Shown here: positions 1-10,352 of the stretch, piece by piece
Layout of the letters: each line of letters starts with the position of its first letter
Position numbering within the stretch: position 1 is the stretch's first letter
Translations under genes and position numbers: made by a program
Origin: Toxoplasma gondii ME49
Lineage: Eukaryota > Apicomplexa > Conoidasida > Eucoccidiorida > Sarcocystidae
DNA: 64,000 nucleotides
Direction: 5' to 3'
Assembly: GCF_000006565.2 (NCBI RefSeq)
Contig: NC_031477.1
Span: 3,747,137 to 3,811,136 of the forward strand
The notes under the pieces: generated by a model
The model's input: only the letters and a program-made list of their open reading frames with translations
The model's database searches: none
What the model was told of the DNA's origin: nothing

Positions 1-407
1 GCGGTCACGAGCAGAGAGCGAAGGCGGCAGCCGTAGAGCAGCCTGCGAATCAGACAGAATTTCTCGAGAACGTCCAAGACCGCAGACTCCTCGTGCCTCC
101 GCTCCAGTGCTGGCTTGTATATACACGGTGTGTAAATGCGCAGGTGCACACAAAAATGGGAGTGTGGCGAGAAAAGGGAAAGTTAGAGGCGTCCCTCCTC
201 GTAGTCGGAGACGATGCGCTTTCACGACAGAGCCCAAAAAACAAAGAGAAGACCTGTTCGTGCGTCCTTTGACAAAAACTGTTATGCGTCGTTCCCTGTG
301 AGACAAACTACAGCCCTCAAAACCTCCTGTGTCTCGACCTCACATGTGTCACAGATGACTACCAGACACGAAACACACACACACTGGTTGTAACCGCCTG
401 CAGATAT

Positions 408-444
<37 letters not shown>

Positions 445-447
445 ATT

Positions 448-484
<37 letters not shown>

Positions 485-718
485 ATTTATATATATATAT
501 ATATAAATCCGTTATGTGCATGTGTATGCAGCCACATCTCTAGTCGAGTTTCTACAACATATCCATATCTATAAATATAGATATATACTTAGATATAGAG
601 ATCCCTGTGCATCTTTTCACATCTGTACCGATGCGTCTACAAGATACGCGTATATATATATATATATAGTTTATATATACATATATATAGATATAATATA
701 TATATACATATATATAGT

Positions 719-750
<32 letters not shown>

Positions 751-2899
751 GCCTGTACACTTACCCACAAATACGCCGACACTGCTACATATATATATAT
801 ATATATATATGCATACATGGAGGAACCGGTTATGGCCAGGTGCAAGCACATATCCCAGCCTCTGTAGGCATCTGTGTGTATACTTGTATATCGAGCGAAG
901 ACTGTGTATATGCATGCGCAGGACGAAGGCGTTTTCTGGATGCAGTGAGGGCCTCTTTAGTTAGTTGCGAGAACAGTGGGCTCTCAGACCTGGTACTCGA
1001 GATGCTCCTGCACGGTCAAGGTTCCGAAGAAAATCACTTCTTGTTGAACGAAGCAAGAAATTGCCTTCAGTGCCTCAGGAGGCAATTCCAGACCGTTGTA
1101 CTGAACGCGGCCTCCGACATTCTTCGTCACGCGCCCCGACAGAACATTCAGAAGAGTCGTTTTGCCTGCTCCACTGCTTCCCATCAGCGCGACTGCAGAG
1201 AGAAGCAGAAACGAGAGAGCGGCGAAGATGCAGACACCGGCACATGGATGCGCAGGTACACTTGCACTGAAAACAGATCAAGAGAGAGATTCCGAGAGGC
1301 AGAGAGATCTAGGCAGACAGATCTAAAGAGGTAATATGTGTGTAGATAGATATGTACGTAGATCGCAATAGACAGATACAGATAGATCGATAAATAGATA
1401 GATATAGATGGATAGATGCAGATATAGATGGACGTAGATAGACATAGACAGATAGATAGAGATAGATAGAAATCTAGGCGAATAGGAGACCAGAAGATCG
1501 ATGGATTCACATGTGGGCCAACTGCACGAAGAATGGTTCTCGAAAAGTCGAAATCTCAAAAGACGCAAAAGGAAGCTTGTGACGCAGTTCGTCCTTTTTC
1601 TGCCCTGGGAGCACACCCTACACGCCATTCCTTCACAACATGTCTTTTCTTGCAAATATGCTTGCTGGGAGACTTCATACTCGCATGTGTGGTTCGTCTC
1701 CTCGAGAGAAGAGCCGAGACGTCGAGGCAAAGTGCATGTGTGTGTCAAGTCTCTGTGGGTTCCTGCATGTCTAAGGGCTTCAAGCGTTTCGCAGGAGAGA
1801 AGAACATGTCGGCTACCACGCAAAGTTCCTTGTCTTTTTCCATGTCTGCATGTAAAGTGGAATGTATTCGCAGAGCGACTCGTGACCTCCACGTAACTCA
1901 CCACAGTCTCCAGGCTGGAAGGAACTTTTCACCCCTTCGAGGGAGAGAATTCTCTTTCGCGTCGGCTCCTTGATCGGCCTTTTGAAGAGACCCTTCAACG
2001 CTCTCTTCACGCAGCCGTCGCCCGGAGTCACGACGTCCACTGCAGAGAGCGAAGAATCAAATGTAGGCACAGACTGCAGACGGCAATGAGCACTCGCTGC
2101 ATGCTGTGGCAATGAAGTCACCGAAAACACACACAGTTCCCCCCTCTTAGAGATCTCCCTCCACCTTGACGCCACTCACCTCACAAAACAGACTCACAGA
2201 TGCGAATATCTCAACACTACTTTACACACACACGCGCATATATACGTGTAAATACATGTATATATTATACTATATTTATATATGTACATATGTGCATATA
2301 CATATATATATATATATATATATGGGAATAACTACGGTGAGTCAAGAGAACATTGTTCCTGCGAATAAATGCATATATATATATATATATGAAGGAGCGT
2401 TGCTAGAGGCGGCTGGCGATGCATAGGTGAGATAAATGCCGTCCGCAAGCGGCGACGAGATTCGAAGACACCTCTGTTTTTCTTCTTCAGTAGACATGTG
2501 CGTTGTGTATCTTACTTGTGAGGTCCTCGAAGTTGAGGGTGACGAGGGGGAGTCCGTCGTAATGAGCCACTGCGTCGCCTGTGTCGACTCGGACTGGATT
2601 CTCATCCCAGCCCTCTGCATCCGGAAGTCCCCCGGGGTGTCTAGACACTCCGTCGTTGAGCAGGTGAACTTGTTCTTCCGTGCGACTCTCCACAACCGCG
2701 CGTGAGACGCCTTGAGAAGAGAAAATTGCACCAGAAGGTTCCTCTCGGCTGGGGTGTCTCTCTCCATCTGCAAGAGGGTCAGAGGCCGGGGCCTCCACTC
2801 CTGTCTCTTCAACAGGCTGGCCTTGCCCGACGACGCTGCCAGCGAGGGAATTCATTTTTTCGAGTTGAGGGACAAGGACGGCGCGGCAGTCCGCCAGAG
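1..2899 (-). CDS. ABCG-family ABC transporter, N-terminal part (cut by window edge)
   Basis: This is an ATP-binding cassette transporter of the ABCG (white/PDR) half-transporter type, an ATP-driven membrane exporter of lipids or small hydrophobic compounds. Exons on the minus strand are 2516-2899, 1902-2039, 990-1192 and 1-42, all joined in consistent phase (1, 1, 0). The first visible exon carries a charged N-terminal extension of about 115 residues ending in [13 protein letters not shown], the usual ABCG lead-in. The second holds [16 protein letters not shown]. The third holds the Walker A motif [18 protein letters not shown] and the Q-loop segment [20 protein letters not shown]. The last begins [10 protein letters not shown], typical of the ABCG helix after the Q-loop. 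The ABC signature, Walker B and all membrane spans lie left of position 1. The true start is unresolved: the first in-frame ATG is at 2853-2855, but the frame is open back to an acceptor at 2900, so an upstream exon is likely. Family certain; subtype and substrate unknown. Confidence 0.9.
405..812. repeat. (TA)n microsatellite cluster in ABCG intron
   Basis: Almost pure TA arrays occupy about 405-507, 650-750 and 787-812, with spaced TTA interruptions in the first block. They lie in the intron between the exons at 990-1192 and 1-42 of the ABC transporter gene. Reading frames across them give only Tyr-Ile repeats and are not genes. Confidence 0.95.
1343..1475. repeat. GATA/AGAT-type degenerate microsatellite
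   Basis: A degenerate run of AGAT, AGATAT and AGACAT units, in the intron between the ABC transporter exons at 990-1192 and 1902-2039. No coding content is visible on either strand. Confidence 0.85.
2222..2392. repeat. CA/TA microsatellite patches
   Basis: CACACA followed by TA-rich arrays (about 2222-2325 and 2371-2390), in the intron between the ABC transporter exons at 1902-2039 and 2516-2899. Confidence 0.85.
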
Positions 2900-5279
2900 C
2901 TGCAGACGAGGGAACCGTGAGCGTCTACACAGGACACCAGCGAGAAGTGAGAAACATCGAGGAGAGGAAGTAAAGGAGTGCAACTCAGGAGGTAAAAGGG
3001 GCGGAGTAGGTGTGGTTTTGTGTCTAGAAGCTGTACAGCGAAAAGGCGATCGAGACTCCAGTGGTGGGTTTGGGTAAATGAAGATTAATATGGAACAGAA
3101 AGCCACAAAAGTCAGGAGTTGATCTGGAACAGAAAACGACGAAAATGAGGACTTGATCTGGAACAGAAAACGACGAAAATGAAGACTTGATCTGGAACAG
3201 AAGCTGCTCCGGTTGCCACAGATAAGCCTCCTCGGCTTCAAAACAAATGTGAAAGAAATGGAATTTAAAATTGTACAGCGCCAACTGTACGAGGTGTTCA
3301 ATGTGTGTGCCTCGTTGAGAACGTCTTTCCCGTTTCACGGTGGAAAAGAAAAGACTGGAAAAAGCGCATGTCGTCAAAAGACATCGACTTCAGGGAGGCG
3401 GCGAGTTGCATTCGCGCTCCGCTGCTCGACTTACTAAATAAGAAGACATCGAGGCAAAAGTGTGGCAGTAAACACGAAAACGAAGGAAATGTGAAAACGC
3501 AATAAACAGGCAACTATACAATACACGAAACCGAAAAACACGAAACCGGTCCGGCCCCGCGCTGCGTGTGGCCGAAACTTTCCTTAGCCAGAGAGCGGCG
3601 AAAGAAATCCGGAAGATTGAAGACATCCAAAGCGAAGTCGTTTTCCCGGTGACTGCGTCTGGTTATCGTGCTGGGGCGAAATGCCAGTCGACGAGGACGG
3701 GAGAAAGAAGCAATTTGTCGACGATATTAACGAGACAAGAGAGACGAGACAAAGAAGATGGGCGAGAGGCGGGCGGATTCCAACGCTCAGCGCCAGACCG
3801 CAGATTCCGGCTTTTTCTTAAGGGAGCTGAGTCTTGCCAGCCCGTATTGTCGGGGGGTTTGGGCACCCAGACAGTAAGCGGAGAGAAAAGCGTTTTTCAG
3901 AGACAACGGACAAGTGCGAAGTTTGTGTCTCGAAGAAAAGACGGAGAAAATCGCACGAGAAAGGCACACGGTCACCGAGGTCGCTGTCCCAGGGAGTGGT
4001 TTTGGAGTCTCGCTTTTAGGTTACCCAGTGTTCTGCGCCAAAATGAAAAACCAAGCGAGTCACTAGAAGAGCAAGGCACCTGATGTTTTCAAGACGATGC
4101 ACCGTGTTTCCATGTGCGAAGAGCTGAACGACGCGAACGGAGTGGAAAAGGGAACTGTGGTGGTCCTCAGCAAGCGGTCACAGAGAGGCGTTTGAACAAA
4201 GCCCTATCGCTGCAAAAACTCCACAGCCCCGTTACTGTTTCTTCTGCTGACTGATTGTTGGTGCAGCCATCGTTATGCACTTTCTGTGGCGCACTTCCTT
4301 GAAATGCGCGGGGATAAAGTGGTACATCTCTGTGAACACTAGTTACGACCTGCTTGTGTATGTGTGTGTAGATTCATCTTTCCTCTATATTAACTGGAGA
4401 CAGAGCGGAACAACCGTGTGACTACAGACAGCTCGGGTACAGGTGGATGTATGGACACGTCTGGTCACTTCCGTTCTCATCAGGCATCTGACTTCTACTG
4501 ACATGAGACACCTCATCCAGCGGGTACAGAACGACTACGCATGAAAAGTCCAGCTTTTGAAAAGGGTAGAGAGCAGTCTGGTGGCGTGTCCAAATAAACG
4601 CGTTTCGCTCCTGTTCACACTATATTTCTCTTAGAACTTCTTCCGGGCGGATGTTTTCTCAGTTTTGTGGGAATGGAACATCCCCTGTTCAGTCACTCGC
4701 GCAACGGTTGTGTAGGTATAACGGTGTAGCTTAGCGCAAAACGGCGACGAACTAGGACATCGTTTCGTCTCTCGAACTCCGAAAAAGACGAAGCTACAAA
4801 CGAGACTACATCTTGTTTTGGTTTGGTTATGTGGCACACAGTCAACACCTACTATGAGCAATGGATTCTCGGGACGGGGTGGTACGGGGGGTTGAAGGGG
4901 AACATCTTAACTCTCGAAACTGGGGGAAATCGAGGTGCTCGCGAATTTGGCAGGCTTGCATGCGTGACTTTTTACACCTGATGTTTCTGTTTTGTTCAAG
5001 AAAGGGAATCTTTCCCGTTCGCGTTTGTGTGTGAAACCGGGGGGCCCGATGAGAAATCTAAAGGTGTAAACCACAAGTGATGCAGTGACGCGTCGATGGA
5101 AAGTCAAAGTAGCGTGGTTTGCTCCGGTAAAATTATCGACTTTGAGGTTCCGGCATTGTCACATCAAGGACAGAAAAGAGGAGTCACATGGAATAGGCAG
5201 AGTGGAGTATCGTGCTTGACAACGGGAGGCGTGGAAGGTATCAGCGGAAACAGAAGGGAAACGAGTTCTCTTTTTTCGT
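2900..5279. other. Spacer between ABC transporter and nucleotidyltransferase genes
   Basis: This interval should contain the 5' end (upstream exon, leader and promoter) of the minus-strand ABC transporter and the 3' trailer of the minus-strand nucleotidyltransferase. The part next to 2900 is pyrimidine-rich on the minus strand, as expected in front of a splice acceptor. A 34-bp tandem repeat lies at 3085-3205. A 171-codon plus-strand frame at 3568-4083 starts only with GTG and matches nothing I recognise. From about 4100 to 5279 I see no convincing exon. Confidence 0.6.
3085..3205. repeat. 34-bp tandem repeat, about 3.5 copies
   Basis: The word GATCTGGAACAGAA recurs at 3121, 3155 and 3189, a period of 34 bp, with a more diverged copy just before 3121. 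On the minus strand, the sense strand of the ABC transporter, every copy reads TTTTCTGTTCCAG followed by ATC, which resembles a polypyrimidine tract plus 3' splice site. Confidence 0.85.
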
Positions 5280-8200
5280 TTATCTCTCGGAGAATGACGG
5301 AACGAGTAGACCGGCTTCTTCCTTTTCTTTATCAGGTTCAGTCAGAGCTTCAAGTTCTTCCCGCATGAAACGGGTTGCATCTGATGTCAAACGAAGCATG
5401 TCACTTTCTACTACAGGGTCAAAAGGTCTGAACAGTGCCTCCACCACGTTTTGTGCGTTTCTTATTTTCGCTTCGTTAGCTCTATCACCTCCGTTATCCT
5501 CTTCGCTCGCTGCAGCAGCCAGTAGATGCGTCGCTCTCTTTAATTCATAGCATAGACGATCCTGTTTCTCGAACTTCGGCTGGAGCAACTCCAGTTCTCG
5601 AAACGGATCTTCCACGACAAACGTGTCAAATTGCAAAACATCCATCTTCCTGCCTGTGTTCACACGCACACAGACAAAATTCACACTCTGGATGATAGAT
5701 GAGACTGACTAGTCATGCATGGTGTTCCGGTCATTGTCGTGGAGAGACGGAAAGGAAAAACCTGCCTGCCTCTTCTTGGGAAACAAGATGCCGTATCAGA
5801 TCGAAGAAAATGAGGGCACCGCACTGGAGAAAAAAACGTGGAAGAGCTTTGATCACTCAGTTTAGTCTTTCTAGTATATTCGTTTCAAGTCTGAGTAGAA
5901 GTACAGCTGTGTAGGGCCTTTCTATCCGAAAGTAAAACTATTTGGCGTTATGTTGCGGAGTCATTCCTTGATCCATAAGTCAGTCAAGGATCCTGGCCCC
6001 ATAACAGGTGTCTCCCCAGAAACAGTCTCTTCGCCTGCATCTAAGTCATACTCGATACTGGCAACAGCGCCTTTTCGCCTCAAAGAAAAGCCGTTTCCTT
6101 ACTGCGGAACATACAGAAACAGTTGCTCACCCAGGCCTCTCAAAGGACCTGTTCTATATGTTGCATAAATCCTGTCCTGATGAGGATCCGTGCGTACGAG
6201 TGACCGAACAGGAAGAGGCATCATGAATGTACATTTGATTCAATGCGCAAATATATGCGTATGCGCACATCTTGTAGAGTACATGGAATCGCTCCTGAGC
6301 ATCGTCCAAAAATCCACATGCTAAACAGAGTAGAGCGCAAGGCGAAACGTGAGGCGTTTCTTGCTGCAACTTACCGGCAGCAGCGTACTTCTTCAGAAAG
6401 GTCTTTCTGTGATCATCTTTGACTCGTTCCCAGTCTTGAATCCACTGGCGCTGTTGAAAGACATGAGATGGTGGCGTTTCTTCGTCCTCGATGGCTGGAC
6501 CGATAAGCTTGGCGGCAAGTCCAAGTAAGAACTTGTGCGTGTCACTAGAAAGTGGCGAGGATACTTCTCTCTTTACAGTCAGGCGTCGATTATTTCTTCG
6601 AACTTCTTGATGCTGACGTGGCAGGAGTTGACCAGGTAAGAAATCCATCAACTTCCATTGATGGCGATGTACAGGTACCCTGGGATTCCCCATCCAAAGA
6701 GCCAGATCAATTTTTCGAAGAAAAATACCCTGAGGTTCTGAAAACCCTGACCCAAAAGGACGACACAGTCCGATGGGTAAACGGGCTTTCAATGTTGATC
6801 CTCTTTCCTGGGGTTCCCACGTCCACCAGCAGATTTCCTTTTTCACTCTCTCCTCGACAGACCCGTTGGGTGACCACGCACAAACGTCGACCTTAGTCTT
6901 TGCAACTGGCAGAGGAGGAGGCGGCGAGTTATAACGAAGTGAAATGACATGAGAATAGGGGTTGAACTCGTAGGCATAAAAGCGGAAGAATTCGTAAAGA
7001 AGTTGCGCAATCGCCCGGCCCCCATCGAACGCGATAGCGGCAGAAATATTGGATGCCGGGTCGGGAAAGCCGTTGCCCGACAGGGTGAACCCAGACGAAA
7101 ACGAAGAGGTGAGAGACGGCGAGGAGATAGACGAGGAAACTCGTCGTCTATTGTGCCACGTGCTCTGTCGAAGTGCTTCTTTCATCCGCGAGTCTGGTTG
7201 TTCCGACGCGGAAACCCACGGATCGTAAAACCAACAATTGTCTGCACCGTTCCAGAAATCCAACGCCGGCTCGGACATGTTAGCCTGTGCGGACACCAGT
7301 ACAAAACAGGAACTTGAGACAGGAGGAATCCAGCACAGAGTTAAGTTGGCTGAGGATCGATATTTACACCAACACTGTTCTCACAGAAGGTCGTTCACTG
7401 TGTCTCACCCCTGTTGTGCAGAGTTTAATCAGCCATTAAAAGCCACAATGTCGTGTAAGGTGTGCGCCGCAAGCGGACACAGCCTCTTACGATGAGAACT
7501 TGTGGTTACGTCTCCGCCACATGGGAAACCTAGCGCATCTGAAAATGCATTTTCACACCGGCCGCAATTACCCGTTTCAGCATTCGAGGGAGAGGGGACA
7601 GGAGGTTGTGAATGAGCGGCTGCTCTCGGCAGGCCAAGAAGTGGAAAGCCATCAACAGCCAAGTGTAAGAGGAGAAGTATCCTCGGTACGCGTTTGCGAG
7701 TCCTCGGCGTTGAGCCCAGACTTTCACAGCCGCAGCGAGGGTGAAGCTCAGAGGCGTCTGGGCTGCGAGACGGCAAATATAGCGAGAGTTCAAAATCGCG
7801 AGACGATTACTGAACGAGACCTCTGTTTTCACATGCTGCCAGGACCAAGAATCCTGTCCAGTAGACGACGGTGTTCGAGCAAAAGTACCGTACAGAAAAT
7901 CAATTCTACAGATTGGCACGCGTGCGTGAGGAACTATTTCGATGCCATCCATTTTGAGACGGGGCTGCCACGCATCTTTATCGTCAGACGGCTCTTCGGA
8001 GGCAGGCGTTTGCCCGACACTTCCCGCTTTCCCTTGCTCGTCCTGTGATTCAAAGTCCTCATCGAAGTTCTGGGCGATTTTAATTCGTTCGAGCACCTCG
8101 CCAAGCAGACGAACAGCTTTTTCTGCCTGTCCGTATTCTGTGTCATGGCCGTGCCATGAAAGCATGATTTCGTGAAGATGTTTCTGTGCATTTACTTCGT

Positions 8201-10352
8201 CAGGCGTACGAGTTCCACTCTCAGCAAACCCACTGGATCCCCTCCGTAGCTGAGCTGCGTTTCCAGCGAGAAGGACGCATATGTCAACATCGCTGACACG
8301 TGTGCTGAACCCATTGACGCATGATCCAAACTGCCAAACCCACACCCCGCTTTCGTCATCTTCAGGACACGGCAGTGTGTCTTTCCTATTTGAGCCTTCT
8401 TGTGCTTTGAATCTCTCATGTGGCCTGTCTTGCTCTCGTCGAGTCTCATTCGTTTCCATCCGACTGCCCCACAGCCACCGGCACACGTTGGCGACAAAAT
8501 CGGTAGCGGCGTCGCGTGCTTCATTCAGGTGTCCAGACACCTCATATTCTTCGTGCAGGATGGCACCGAGTTCCTCAGAAATTACTTTCGCAGGTTCAGA
8601 ATAAAGTCTTCTGGGGAGACGCGATGGGCCAAACCGCCTTAAAAGCATTGCTGCGTGAAACGGCCTCAATGCCTCAGCAACAGAAGACGTAATACTCTTT
8701 GCCAGGTCAAGATACCGCGTGTCATTCGTAGCACTCGCAACGCCTGCAGCCTTTCCATCAGCACACTCATGCTGTTCTCCGCCGAGTGCTTTCTCCATGT
8801 TGTCGATGTCTCCTCGTTTGAGTGCGTCTTCTGCTTGGAGGAAGAGTGACATAACACCCAATTTGAGCGTAGTCGAACAGCCTATCATCTCCGTTCCTCC
8901 GTTTGCGCCAGCAGCTGTGTTTCCTGAAGAAGACCATGTCTGCGAGTTTAGGAAACGAGCAGTTGCCTGGCGCTGCTGTCGGCGAAGAATATGAAGTTCC
9001 TCTCGGTGTGTGTAGTGGATAAGAGAGTCAAAGGATTGAAGGAATTCAGTAGGGAAGACATACGGGAAACGTGGATCCCTCCAGACCATAAGGAGGCCCG
9101 GCAGAAGAAGTGATTTCATTCCCAGAAACACGCCAGACACTTCTTCACTTGCTTTGATACTGCGAGGAAAGAAACAGTGACCACCGAGTCCCGGAGATTT
9201 TGAAATCACATTCCAAAGCGCCCGCCCGCCGTGACTATGTATGGAGCAAAACAGACGCTGCGTCAAAGCGGCACGGCTACACACACAACATGCGCAACAA
9301 AACCTCGAGGAACCCTCATTCCCCAAAGAGTCCTCTTGATGTGAACGCGTCGAGTTTCGACTCTTGGAGAGAAGTGGTGCTGGATCTTCCAGTGTCATCG
9401 CCAGCGATGCCCAAGTCCGAAAGAGGAGGTGGCAAAACGAAGAGAGACAGCAACGAACGAGATCCAGTTGGAAAGCCTCTTTTTCGCTGGTATGTGGAAG
9501 CGTGACAGGCGGCCGGAAGCTGGGATTTCTCACTTGTACGCTCCCCGAAAAACCATTCTGCTCCCCTGCCTGTTTACCATGGAAGGAGGCAGGAGTAGGG
9601 ACGGTGAGAACGCGACGAAGGAGAGCAAAGAGGAATCGATCAACAGAGACTGAGAAACACCGCCGGAGTACCTGTTTGACTGGGTTACTTCGCGAGAAGA
9701 GGTGAAGCAGATTACACACAGCAACATCATTTAAATCCCAGTTAATCAGAAACAAAACATCGTGCCACGACTGGAGGCGTTTGCCTCCGCGTCCCCCCGT
9801 TTGCTTCCCGTATAATACACGACCCGAAGAGTTATCTTGATTCGCAGAAGTGATAGGCATTTCGTTTGCCTTGCTAGCATGCTCCACATTCGTTTGCCGA
9901 AGAAGCTCCTGGGAGAGCTGCGAAGCCCTGTCTTGAGATAGTAGAAGTTTCTTGTCGAGATGTAATTGTTGACTCTCAGACAGTGGCAAGGCTGATCCAT
10001 GCATTCCATTATGCCCATACAATGAATTCCTTTCTTCTGCATTGCCTCCTCCCATTGAATGAGGCAGTTCCACAAGATAAGGATGTGATACGGCATAACT
10101 GCTTACACTCCTGCTCGCAGCATACTCTGCTAATATGCTTCCGTCGGGGTCACAACTGAGGGCGGTCGTGGCCTCTCGCTGAAGCAAATCCAGAGCTGCA
10201 CAGAAAATCTGCTGAAATTTGAACGGTGTTGATGTGCGGACATTTCTACAGCAGCAACAGCAACAGCAAGTGCCAATGAGAGTCGTCGCCTGGGTGCCAG
10301 CAGCATGTTGAAGAGTGCTGCTCACCAAGTCGTGACACGTAAGCAGCCCCAT
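5280..10352 (-). CDS. Cid1-like terminal nucleotidyltransferase (non-canonical poly(A)/poly(U) polymerase)
   Basis: Adds untemplated A or U residues to RNA 3' ends (family role). Exons are 7572-10352, 6375-7284 and 5280-5653, giving about 1,354 residues. The ATG at 10350-10352 opens a 927-codon exon. Its first 600 or so residues are low-complexity and include seven consecutive Cys. The nucleotidyltransferase core follows: FGSCVNGFSTRVSDVDICVL at about 670-690 carries the GS motif and the first two catalytic Asp, and CRIDFLYG near 818 likely supplies the third. Next come VWAQRRGLANAYRGYFSSY and, in exon 2, the PAP-associated segment GRAIAQLLYEFFRFYAYEFN. The last exon contains FDTFVVEDPFRELELLQP, matching the EDPF segment that ends these enzymes, and stops with TAA at 5280-5282. 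Donors and acceptors fit in phases 0 and 1. Adenylyl versus uridylyl preference cannot be read from sequence, nor can compartment. An alternative last exon is possible at 5961-6097. Confidence 0.88.
10248..10268 (-). repeat. Imperfect TGY repeat encoding seven Cys
   Basis: Seven successive TGC/TGT codons on the minus strand give a Cys-7 run near residue 30 of the nucleotidyltransferase. The same DNA is an imperfect CAG/CAA tract on the plus strand. Confidence 0.9.

Noticed and set aside
516..1334. Plus-strand frame of 272 codons rich in Tyr and Ile
   Set aside because: It is a translation of (TA)n arrays and runs antisense through the Walker A exon of the ABC transporter.
3568..4083. 171-codon plus-strand frame
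   Set aside because: No ATG at its start, no motif, and it lies in the expected 5' region of the opposite-strand transporter gene.
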